From the NCBI GenBank assembly GCA_016125375.1, contig WGLU01000007.1, positions 1 to 64,000 on the forward strand: a stretch of 64,000 nt of DNA. Direction: 5' to 3'. The DNA is from Pseudomonadota bacterium. Its GTDB lineage: Bacteria; Pseudomonadota; Alphaproteobacteria; UBA1280; RI-95. The position numbers and the translations under genes were made by a program. Positions 45,469-53,005 of the stretch are shown in pieces (position 1 is the first letter of the stretch; the number at the start of each line of letters is the position of its first letter). The notes beneath the pieces were generated by a model that searched no databases, had not been told where the DNA came from, and saw nothing but the letters and a program-made list of their open reading frames with translations.

Positions 45469-45652
45469 GTGGGTGTTCCTTGTGGCTTGGTTGCACATAA
45501 AAAAGTCAACGCGGCCAGTATACGCCATCTTTTGTGCAGAGCAAAATAAACAGCGCACTTTTATTGCGGGGATGACGGCCATGCCTTTTATGGGTACAAT
45601 ACTCGCCGAACATGCAAGAACGCATAAAAAGAGACGCGGGGATACCAAACAC

Positions 45653-46534
45653 ATGACACAGCTTTTTCTGCGCGCCGGACTGACAGCCGTTGCCGTAGCC
45701 GTGCTTGCTGCCTGTAGCGCAGGAGCAGGTGCGCCGATGCTCTCGTCCGTGCCGGAGACGATGCCCAGCCTTGATAACGACCGCGCTCAAATGGAGACCG
45801 ATATTCAGCAAAGCCGCGTGCAGGTTCTGAAAGAGCGTATGGCCGCTCTTAAGGATGAAAAAGCTGCCGAGGCCGAACAGGCCGTCCGTGATGTCACCAT
45901 CAACGATGCGCCCGACGGCCCGACCAAGGTGAATGTGCCTGTTCAACCGGATGTGCAAGTGAGCGCGCAGGTGGATAATCCCGCCGACAAGGTGAAGAAC
46001 GTTCTGGCGCAGACATCCGGCCACGCTGCCTCCGCCTTCGCTGGTATGAAAGAACTGGCTGCAACGGAAGAAATGCCTATCCCCGCCGCAGGTGATAACG
46101 AAGCTGAGGTTGCCGAAGCACCTCGCCCCGCTCCGGCCTCCAGCCCCGAAGAGGTTAAACGTAAACTGGCCGACGTGTTTGTTTCCCGCGATACATACAG
46201 TCACTATTTGGGCGCAATCATGTTCGCAAACGGGCAAAAGGAGCTGACCCAGAAGCAGATGGGCGAGCTGTCCACTATGGTGGAGCGCCTGCTTAAAAAG
46301 AACGCCAAAGGTACCTACGTTGTACAAGGCTTCTCCTCGTTCGATAAAAACCGCACCACCCAGTCCGACTTTGCCAACCTTAAGCTCTCGCTCAAGCGGG
46401 CCGAGGTTGTGCGTGACGCGCTGGTGTTCATGGGTGTCAACCGGGAGAATATCCATCTGGAAGCTCACGGTATCGACAACCCGTACAATCTGGAACAGCC
46501 GAACCGTCGTGCGCTGGTCTGGTTCCAGCAGTAA
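45653..46534 (+). CDS. OmpA-family outer-membrane lipoprotein
   Basis: 293 residues from ATG 45653; the longer frame to 45029 is antisense to phaC. Lipoprotein signal with lipobox LAAC (Cys about 21). The middle region is helical and Ala/Glu-rich (EKAAEAEQAVRDVTI), followed by Pro-rich linkers. The C-terminal 110 residues are OmpA-like: VVQGFSSFDKNRTTQS, SLKRAEVVRDALVFMGV, HGIDNPYNLEQPNRRALVWF, which bind peptidoglycan. Likely tethers outer membrane to wall. glpX follows after 20 bases and could share its transcript. Confidence 0.8.
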   Translation: MTQLFLRAGLTAVAVAVLAACSAGAGAPMLSSVPETMPSLDNDRAQMETDIQQSRVQVLKERMAALKDEKAAEAEQAVRDVTINDAPDGPTKVNVPVQPDVQVSAQVDNPADKVKNVLAQTSGHAASAFAGMKELAATEEMPIPAAGDNEAEVAEAPRPAPASSPEEVKRKLADVFVSRDTYSHYLGAIMFANGQKELTQKQMGELSTMVERLLKKNAKGTYVVQGFSSFDKNRTTQSDFANLKLSLKRAEVVRDALVFMGVNRENIHLEAHGIDNPYNLEQPNRRALVWFQQ

Positions 46535-46554
46535 CGCCTCTTAAGGAGCTTCCC

Positions 46555-47547
46555 ATGACCGTCCATTCCCTCAACACCGAAAGCCTCGGTGCCCGTAAGC
46601 CTGCCAACATCAGTCGGTCCATGTCGCTGGAGTTTGTTCGTGTGACCGAGGCAGCTGCACTTGCCGCCAGCCGCTGGATGGGTAAGGGGGACAAGAATGC
46701 AGCCGATCAGGCAGCGGTAGATGCCATGCGCCGCGCGCTGGCGGATATTGATATGGATGGCACAATCGTTATCGGCGAAGGGGAGATTGACGAAGCCCCT
46801 ATGCTCTACATCGGCGAGAAGCTGGGTCGCGGCGGACAGAAACTCGACTTGGCCGTCGATCCTCTGGAAGGCACCACTATTACCGCCAAAGGCGGCGACA
46901 ATGCGCTGGCCGTGATTGCCGCGGCTGAAGACGGCAAGTTCCTCCACGCGCCCGATACGTATATGGACAAACTTGCTGTCGGTCCAGCGTTTGATATTTC
47001 TGCTTTCTCGCTGGATATGACGCCTGCGCAGATTGTTCAACTGGCCGCCCGTCAAAAAGGCATCGGCGTGGATGAACTGGTTGTCTGTATGCTCGATAAA
47101 CCCCGCCAGCAGGAGCTGATTGATGCCGTCCGTGCCGCGGGTGCGCGTCTGCGCCTGATTCCGGATGGGGATGTGTCCGGTGCCATTGCCTGCGCGGTGG
47201 AAGATACGGGCGTGGATATCCTCCTCGGCCGCGGCGGCGGGCCGGAAGGGGTACTGGCCGCGGCTGCCCTGCGCTGCCTGGGTGGCGGTATGCTGGGTCG
47301 CCTGTACTTCCGTAATGATGACGAGCGCGCCCGCGCCAGAACAATGGGCATTACTGACCTGAATAAAACCTACACCACCGAGGAGCTGGCAGGTGGCGAG
47401 GTAATTTTTGCCGCAACAGGCGTGACCAACGGCGCCATGCTCAAAGGTGTACGTAAACTCCACACCGGCGAGTACGAAACCGAGAGCGTGGTCATGCGTT
47501 CCAAAACCCGCACCGTCCGCTGGGTGCGGACGCGACATGCATTCTAG
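46555..47547 (+). CDS. glpX: Class II fructose-1,6-bisphosphatase GlpX (copy 1)
   Basis: 330 residues. FVRVTEAAALAASRWMGKGDK at the N-terminus, AVDAMRRAL, GEGEIDEAPMLYIGE (metal site), LAVDPLEGTT, and LGRGGGPEGVLAAAALRCLGGGMLGRL at the active site. It releases phosphate from fructose-1,6-bisphosphate in gluconeogenesis or the Calvin cycle. AAGGAG precedes ATG. A second copy lies at 50488-51501. Confidence 0.96.
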   Translation: MTVHSLNTESLGARKPANISRSMSLEFVRVTEAAALAASRWMGKGDKNAADQAAVDAMRRALADIDMDGTIVIGEGEIDEAPMLYIGEKLGRGGQKLDLAVDPLEGTTITAKGGDNALAVIAAAEDGKFLHAPDTYMDKLAVGPAFDISAFSLDMTPAQIVQLAARQKGIGVDELVVCMLDKPRQQELIDAVRAAGARLRLIPDGDVSGAIACAVEDTGVDILLGRGGGPEGVLAAAALRCLGGGMLGRLYFRNDDERARARTMGITDLNKTYTTEELAGGEVIFAATGVTNGAMLKGVRKLHTGEYETESVVMRSKTRTVRWVRTRHAF

Positions 47548-47562
47548 TTCTGCATAGCCAAT

Positions 47563-47590
47563 AAAAAGCCGCCCTTTCGGGCGGCTTTCG
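47563..47590. terminator. Bidirectional terminator
   Basis: AAAGCCGCCC-TTTC-GGGCGGCTTT between the convergent glpX and Ada-domain genes. Confidence 0.88.
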
Positions 47591-47842
47591 TTATTTGGTC
47601 TGTTTGCCTTTCCAGGCTTTGTAGGCATCGCGCATGCAGTTACCGCAGGGGCGGTAGCCGTGGGCCTCGGCCTCCTGAACAGAGGCAAAGAACACGCGGT
47701 TGCTGCGCTTCATTCGCTTACCGCCTTTGCAGGTCAGTGTGCCGTAAATCTTGTAGCCGCAGTGGCCGCCCACCAGTGCGGGCGTCCGGCGGATGAGGCG
47801 GAACACATCCGCATCCGTCAGGTCACGATGGTGGTGTATCAA
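47591..47842 (-). CDS. Stand-alone Ada-type metal-binding domain protein
   Basis: 83 residues. Short His-rich start (MIHHHRDL), then YGTLTCKGGKRMKRSNRVFF, SVQEAEAHGYRPCGNCM with the Cys pair. This matches the four-Cys zinc domain of Ada, which takes a methyl group from DNA phosphotriesters, but the usual HTH and methyltransferase parts are absent. In this short form it may only bind metal or sense methylated DNA. Only three Cys are in the typical positions (one more Cys earlier, in GGHCGYK, is a candidate fourth). Confidence 0.75.
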   Translation of the reverse strand: MIHHHRDLTDADVFRLIRRTPALVGGHCGYKIYGTLTCKGGKRMKRSNRVFFASVQEAEAHGYRPCGNCMRDAYKAWKGKQTK

Positions 47843-48133
47843 GGTGGGTAACCTCTAGGGCTAGGGGTGCAAACGGGAGGGAGTTACAACATCTATAAAT
47901 CCCTACCATGGTTGATTTTTTAGCACAAGATTTATTGTATACACCTCTTGCAAAGCGGGAACGGAAGAGGTATGTTTGAGCCACGTTTCTGCGTTAGGTG
48001 CATCTCTTCACCGTTTCCACGCAGGCGTTCTGCGCTCTAAAATCCGAGAGTTTCTCACTTTTATCCTTTTCGTTTTCCCGCCGGAAATCCCGATTTTTTC
48101 GGGTTCTTCGGCATGCCACAAGGAAACCTCCCC

Positions 48134-49063
48134 ATGTCGACCAACGACGTCAAAGTCCACGTGCTGGACATGCGCTCGCCCGACTTCATCCCGAACTTCA
48201 TCGCGGCCTGCCGCCGCCCGGGTGCGGTGCTGCTGACCAACCACGGCATCCCGCAGGAAGTCATCGACGCCGCCTACGCCGAGTGGATGCCCGAGAAGGG
48301 CGGCTTCTTCGCCCTCCCGGACGAGGTCAAGAAGCAGTTCCTCTACAGCGACCTCAGCCCCAAGGTGAACGACCCCGAATCCGGCTTTTACCCCTTCAAG
48401 TCGGAGAAGGGCAGCGAGCACAAGGACGGCAACAAGGGCTCGGTCAACCTGAACGAGTACTACCACATCAAGACCGGCATCGCGGGCTCGTACCCCACCA
48501 CGGGTGCCTTCACCGCGACCAAGCTGCTGGCCGAGCTGAACTACCAGCTCGTCGCCAAGCTGCTGACCCTGCTCGACGCCTACGGCCCGTCCAAGGACGA
48601 CGCGCCGTTCTTCGGCAAGCTGGTCGAGAGCCTCAGCGCCGACAAGTGGTCCACGTTCCGCATCCTGCACTATCCGCCGCTTCCGATGCCGGAAGACGGC
48701 AGCGACGAGGAGCAGGAGCTGATCAAGGTCCACAAGGACAAGGGCTGCGTCACCACGGTCATCAGCCCGTCGGCCTCGGGCCTCGCGGTCGAGGATCCGG
48801 AAAATCCGGACGCCCCGTACATGCGCGCCCCGCACGTTGCCGGCAGCATCCTCTTCCAGATCGGCGAAGGTCTGGAGCTGATGTCGAAAGGCTTCTACAA
48901 GGCTGGTCGTCACACCGTGATGGGCCGTCCGAGCAAGCTGCAGGGTCACCGCACCAGCATGGCCCGTTTCTGGCACTTCACGCCGGAGACCCGGCTCAAC
49001 GCCGACATGACCAACGGCGACATGATGCGCAAGTACTGGGAGAAGAAGGACCTCAAGGTCTGA
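48134..49063 (+). CDS. 2-oxoglutarate/Fe(II) oxygenase, isopenicillin-N-synthase-like
   Basis: 309 residues from ATG 48134, which has AAGGA 10 bases before; ATG 48113 is also in frame without a good site. GAVLLTNHGIPQEVID opens the DIOX-N domain. Iron ligands are the His-x-Asp of KVHKDKGCVT and the distal His of YKAGRHTVMGR, with the Arg of HRTSMARFW near the 2-oxoglutarate site. Substrate unknown; no biosynthetic partners adjoin it. Codons end nearly always in C or G, unlike the surrounding genes. Confidence 0.85.
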   Translation: MSTNDVKVHVLDMRSPDFIPNFIAACRRPGAVLLTNHGIPQEVIDAAYAEWMPEKGGFFALPDEVKKQFLYSDLSPKVNDPESGFYPFKSEKGSEHKDGNKGSVNLNEYYHIKTGIAGSYPTTGAFTATKLLAELNYQLVAKLLTLLDAYGPSKDDAPFFGKLVESLSADKWSTFRILHYPPLPMPEDGSDEEQELIKVHKDKGCVTTVISPSASGLAVEDPENPDAPYMRAPHVAGSILFQIGEGLELMSKGFYKAGRHTVMGRPSKLQGHRTSMARFWHFTPETRLNADMTNGDMMRKYWEKKDLKV

Positions 49064-49083
49064 TCCCACAGCGCCAAGCGATC

Positions 49084-49115
49084 GAAAGCCACCCTTCGGG
49101 GTGGCTTTCTTTTTT
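49084..49115. terminator. Bidirectional terminator
   Basis: GAAAGCCACCC-TTCG-GGGTGGCTTTC followed by six T, between convergent genes. Confidence 0.9.
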
Positions 49116-49116
49116 G

Positions 49117-50382
49117 TTATTTGGCCCCGGGTACGCCCGTAACCTGTTCCCGCTCAACCTGCTTTTGGTAGGCCGGTATCATGTTTTCCCATGTCTCGGC
49201 CATTTTGGGATTGTCTTTTTTATACAGTTCGCTGAGTCGTTTGCACAGGATGAGCATCTCCTGCGGTTTGATCCGCTTATAGTTCTCGGACACACGTTTA
49301 TGGGTAATCTCGCGCCAGCGTTTAAATTTCTCCGGATCGTCGCGGCTGAAAGCAATGGCCAGATGGAGCGCTGCAAAAGGATTCTTGAAGTCCTCCCACT
49401 CCTTGGTCAGCTGCTCCTCTTGCGCTTTGTACATGTTGCGCTCGTCCAGTGCCTGCTGCTCGGCAACCAGAGCAACCACATAGTCGCGCCATTGTTTGGC
49501 GGCTGCAGGGTTATCTGCCTCGTAGGCATTACTCAGGGCACGGGCATCTTCGGCTATTAAACCTGGTGCGGTTTTAATGCGCTCCGCCCAGTCGGCACGA
49601 ATAACTTCGGATGCTTTTCTTCGCCAGTCGTTGTATCGGGTTGTGTTGCCGTGCTTTTTATAAAGCTCCGCGAGATTGAGCGCGCTGGTGACATTCTTTT
49701 TCGTATCCCACTCTTTCATGGCGGCATCAATTTCACCCGCACGTCTGTTCTGGGTAAAGCGGCGGTCCCAGTCGAAAGCGAGGGTATCCTGACCGATTTC
49801 CTTATAGGTGCCGGCAATCATGACAGACATTTTTTCTGTCCGGTAAAAGTTCACCTGTACGTCTTCACCGTTGATGACCTTGTCTTCTGCCACAATCAAC
49901 CAATTAAGAGCACGTTGTTCCTCGCGTTTCTGGTGGAAGCCGACAGCCAGCCGGTAGAGTATCTCGCCGGTTATGGGTGTGTTGTCGGGTGTTTTGTGCA
50001 GATAGCGGTTGGCCCATTCTTCCGCGTCTTCCATGGCACCTGCGCTGGTAAAGCGCGTGACAAGAAAACGGTACGGTTCTTCAAGCGTTGAGATGCTGAC
50101 ATTCTGGTCGAACTTTTCTGCCAGTGCGCGGAGGTTTCTGAGGCGTTCTTCCGGCAGAATAGCTGGGTTATCACTGTAGTCACCGGGGCGCGGGGGTAGT
50201 GGGCCTGCCGCATCCAGCATTGTTTGCCATGTAGCCATAAGAGCTTGCGTGTCCGGGCTTGTAGGTGCCGTATCCGTTGTAGATGCTTCTACGGAGGCAG
50301 GGGCAGAGGTCTGCGCCGCGACACTGGCAGGCGCATTCAAGGCAAAAGCGAATAAGGCATAAAAAACTAGTTTCATCAGCAA
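49117..50382 (-). CDS. Secreted TPR-like helical repeat protein
   Basis: 421 residues. Signal peptide (about 1-23, cut after VAAQ). Thr/Pro/Ala-rich linker to about 60, then helical repeats of roughly 35-40 residues resembling TPR or Sel1 units (SALNLAELYKKHGNTTRYNDWRR, ALHLAIAFSRDDPEKFKRWR, ILCKRLSELYKKDNPKMAETWE). Periplasmic scaffold role is inferred; I know no family. It is opposite to and between the oxygenase and the second glpX. Confidence 0.65.
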   Translation of the reverse strand: MLMKLVFYALFAFALNAPASVAAQTSAPASVEASTTDTAPTSPDTQALMATWQTMLDAAGPLPPRPGDYSDNPAILPEERLRNLRALAEKFDQNVSISTLEEPYRFLVTRFTSAGAMEDAEEWANRYLHKTPDNTPITGEILYRLAVGFHQKREEQRALNWLIVAEDKVINGEDVQVNFYRTEKMSVMIAGTYKEIGQDTLAFDWDRRFTQNRRAGEIDAAMKEWDTKKNVTSALNLAELYKKHGNTTRYNDWRRKASEVIRADWAERIKTAPGLIAEDARALSNAYEADNPAAAKQWRDYVVALVAEQQALDERNMYKAQEEQLTKEWEDFKNPFAALHLAIAFSRDDPEKFKRWREITHKRVSENYKRIKPQEMLILCKRLSELYKKDNPKMAETWENMIPAYQKQVEREQVTGVPGAK

Positions 50383-50487
50383 GCCTGTTTTTCTTCTGGT
50401 TCTTTATGTGCGGCTGCACAAGCGCGGCTGTTGTTTTTATTCCAAATAGGCTACACTCCCTGCGTATTTTGACAAGGAGAGAAGCAA

Positions 50488-51501
50488 GTGACCCACTCGA
50501 CCCGTTATGGCGAGCGTATTGACGCCTACGTTGACCGCAATATTGTTATGGAGCTGGTTCGTGTGACCGAGGCGGCAGCTATGGCCAGTGCAGAATATAT
50601 TGGGACAGGGGATAAGAAAGGTGCCGATCAGGCAGCTACCGATGCCATGCGCCGGGCACTGAACTGCCTTGATATTGACGGCACAATCGTGATTGGCGAA
50701 GGCGAACGCGATGAGGCGCCTATGCTCTATATCGGGGAGAAGGTTGGCACCGGTACCGGCATGAAAATCGACATCGCCGTTGATCCTCTGGAAGGAACAG
50801 ATGTCTGTGCCCGTGGTGCGGAGAACTCTATTTCCGTCATAGCCGCTGCCGAGCATGGCAAGTTCCTGCATGCACCTGATGTGTATATGGAAAAGCTGGC
50901 ACTGGGTGCGGGGTACGATATCTCCAAGTTCGACCTCGACATGCCTGCCGATGCTGTTGTGCGCGAAGTTGCACGCCAGAAAGGCGTGCCTGTAAACCGT
51001 GTTATGGTCTGTATGCTGGACCGTGAGCGCCATCAGCCGCTGATGGCGGGCGTGCGCAAAGCAGGAGCCCGCATCAAACTGATTGGCGATGGCGATGTTG
51101 CCGGCGCTATTGCAGCCGTGATGCCGGATAGCGGCATTGACGTACTTCTTGGTAGTGGCGGTGCACCAGAAGGTGTGTTGGCTGCTGCGGCACTGCGTTG
51201 CATGGGTGGCAATATTCTGGGCCGCCTGGTGTTTAAAAACGATGCGCAAATTGAGCGCGCTCAATCAATGGGCGTGCGTGACCCCAAACAAACATTTACC
51301 ACAACAGACATGGCGTCCGGCGAGGTGATGTTTGCGGCAACCGGCGTAACGTCGGGCACATTTTTGCAGGGTGTGACAGAGATTCCCGGTGGTTGTACAA
51401 GCCACAGCCTTGTAATGCGCTCCAAAACCGGGACAATCCGGAAGATTGAGACCTTTCACCGCGACAGTAAGTTCGCAGAAATGATGAAGGCCGCCAGTTA
51501 G
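50488..51501 (+). CDS. glpX: Class II fructose-1,6-bisphosphatase GlpX (copy 2)
   Basis: 337 residues, GTG start with AAGGAGAG. LVRVTEAAAMASAEYIGTGDK, GEGERDEAPMLYIGE, IAVDPLEGTDVCARG, LLGSGGAPEGVLAAAALRCMGGNILGRL. All active-site motifs are kept, so it should be an active FBPase/SBPase-like enzyme. It differs from copy 1 in several loops, so the pair are not recent duplicates. The reason for two copies 3 kb apart is not evident. Confidence 0.95.
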   Translation: MTHSTRYGERIDAYVDRNIVMELVRVTEAAAMASAEYIGTGDKKGADQAATDAMRRALNCLDIDGTIVIGEGERDEAPMLYIGEKVGTGTGMKIDIAVDPLEGTDVCARGAENSISVIAAAEHGKFLHAPDVYMEKLALGAGYDISKFDLDMPADAVVREVARQKGVPVNRVMVCMLDRERHQPLMAGVRKAGARIKLIGDGDVAGAIAAVMPDSGIDVLLGSGGAPEGVLAAAALRCMGGNILGRLVFKNDAQIERAQSMGVRDPKQTFTTTDMASGEVMFAATGVTSGTFLQGVTEIPGGCTSHSLVMRSKTGTIRKIETFHRDSKFAEMMKAAS

Positions 51502-51518
51502 GCGGCCTTCGGGTTTTT
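51487..51518 (+). terminator. Terminator overlapping the end of glpX copy 2
   Basis: AAGGCCGCC-AGTTA-GGCGGCCTT with the glpX stop codon in the loop, then CGGGTTTTT. Confidence 0.8.
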
Positions 51519-51526
51519 AACGTGCA

Positions 51527-51883
51527 TTAAAAGGGGAGCTTGCCCGACGGTGTGAGGCCTGTATTCGGGTTTGTACCCGGAATGGCGCCTGCACCGGGTT
51601 TGGCGGCAGTTGCGCCGCCGGCAGCATCCTGACAGCTGCGCCCGTTGTAAACCTTACCCTGCGAGCCGCACTGAATCATGGCATTGGCCGCTGTTTGCAG
51701 TTGTTGGATAACCTGGGTTTGCTGCTGAATTTGCTGCTGTAGCTGGGTAATGGTCTGATTCTGCTGGTCCTCCAACGGGTCACCTGTGCTGGACGGATAG
51801 CGCACACGTTGTGCCTCTGCGGTCAGGGCAAGGGCGCTGGCAAAAAGGGTAATCAGGGCGGCAACAGTTAACAGGCGGGTCAT
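51527..51883 (-). CDS. Small secreted Gln-rich coiled-coil protein
   Basis: 118 residues from ATG 51883 with AAGGAG. Signal peptide (about 1-23, cut after AEA). Then a Gln-rich coiled coil (about 38-66: QTITQLQQQIQQQTQVIQQL), two Cys (C72 and C85 region, IQCGSQGKVYNGRSCQ, possibly a disulfide), and a Gly/Ala/Pro tail. No known family. Periplasmic or surface, by signal alone. Confidence 0.65.
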   Translation of the reverse strand: MTRLLTVAALITLFASALALTAEAQRVRYPSSTGDPLEDQQNQTITQLQQQIQQQTQVIQQLQTAANAMIQCGSQGKVYNGRSCQDAAGGATAAKPGAGAIPGTNPNTGLTPSGKLPF

Positions 51884-52094
51884 GGTTGGTCGGCTCCTTG
51901 TGGCTCTTAAATGTGTTCTCAGCATAGCACGGGCCCATCGGTCCCCCAAGTAGCTGTGTTGCATAAAAAGCGCATCCCCCTCCACCTGAAAAAATATTTT
52001 TATAAATCCCCCTTTTTTCAGACAGTTGGCGGGATTAGATTACGTGGTGTAAGGCCCCCATAGTGGTGGGCTTTGTATAAGGGGAGCTAAAAAC

Positions 52095-52334
52095 ATGCTG
52101 CGTTCCATCCTGATCGCACTGCTGAGCACCGGCGCACTGCTGGCCGCTCAAACCGTAATGTCTGTACAAGCTGCACAGGCACAAGAACATGCCGATGATG
52201 AAGCTGTAGACAGCAGCGACACCACCGACGAAGGCCATGCCGGCATGGATAGCGAAGACGCTACTCATGAAGACGCCAACACTCATGGCGACGAAGAAAC
52301 AACTGACGAAGAAGACTCCAGCGAAGGCCGCTAA
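52095..52334 (+). CDS. Small secreted highly acidic protein
   Basis: 79 residues. Signal peptide of about 30 residues (hydrophobic 5-18, AQAAQAQ). The mature part is almost only Asp, Glu, Thr, Ser, His and Gly (DSSDTTDEGHAGMDSEDATHE), with three to four His among acids, suited to binding cations. GGGGAG lies 11 bases upstream. No family recognised. Terminator downstream. Confidence 0.65.
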   Translation: MLRSILIALLSTGALLAAQTVMSVQAAQAQEHADDEAVDSSDTTDEGHAGMDSEDATHEDANTHGDEETTDEEDSSEGR

Positions 52335-52357
52335 CTCTCCGCCACGTTTTTCAAACG

Positions 52358-52388
52358 GGGGCACCTCTTCAGGTGCCCCTTGTTTTTT
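52358..52388 (+). terminator. Terminator after the acidic protein
   Basis: GGGGCACCT-CTTC-AGGTGCCCC then TTGTTTTTT. Confidence 0.88.
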
Positions 52389-52914
52389 AGCCTAACCCTT
52401 GACCTTCGTTGTGCCACATCCGGGCAGACAGGTTGTCAGCAGCATGCACAAGTGCGGCAAGTTCATTCATCTTGCGCTCTTTCTTGCTGTGCGCATGGAC
52501 CTCGCCATGGGCATATTCCAATGCATTCAGCTCGGTATTTGTCAGATGAATGCCGTATGTCTCCGGTAATGTCGTCATGTAAAAGTGGCCTTTATCAAAC
52601 CCTTCGGGCAGTCCGGTTGTGTACTGCCAGATTTTCTCCACATCATGGAAGTACAGGCAGATGAGTGCACTCGCCAGCGTAAAGGGCAGAGGGCGTGCCG
52701 TATCGAACTGGCTGTACATGACTTCGGCCAGCCGGAACGTTTCTGCCAGATGGTCTTTATAACCACCCACCCACGCCTGATGGTTATGGGATGACCCATG
52801 GGCTCGCTCAATCAGGGGCTGGTGTGTACGGTGGAAGGCCAGAATGGCCTCTTTGCGTGGATCTTCCAAACTGTTCAAATAGTCGGAAAGTTTTTTATGA
52901 AGCAGGTCTTTCAC
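52387..52914 (-). CDS. HD-domain phosphohydrolase-like protein
   Basis: 175 residues, GTG start with AAGGAG 8 bases before. HD superfamily: a first His in SSHNHQAWVGGYKDH, H-D in LICLYFHDVEKIWQY, a further His in LEYAHGEVHAH, and the final Asp in VHAADNLSARMWH. All metal ligands are plausible. The family hydrolyses phosphate or nucleotide bonds; the substrate here is unknown. Single gene, transcribed away from glmS but ending beside the acidic protein's terminator. Confidence 0.78.
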   Translation of the reverse strand: MKDLLHKKLSDYLNSLEDPRKEAILAFHRTHQPLIERAHGSSHNHQAWVGGYKDHLAETFRLAEVMYSQFDTARPLPFTLASALICLYFHDVEKIWQYTTGLPEGFDKGHFYMTTLPETYGIHLTNTELNALEYAHGEVHAHSKKERKMNELAALVHAADNLSARMWHNEGQGLG

Positions 52915-52958
52915 CTGACGATCTCCTTCTCAATAATTGACCGCGCCTACATCCTAAC

Positions 52959-52987
52959 AAAAAAGGCTGCCAGAGGCAGCCTTTTTT
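52959..52987 (-). terminator. Terminator of glmS
   Basis: AAAAAAGGCTGCC-AGA-GGCAGCCTTTTTT, 19 bases past the glmS stop on the minus strand. Confidence 0.9.
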
Positions 52988-53005
52988 GCTCTTGAGGGAA
53001 GCGGG

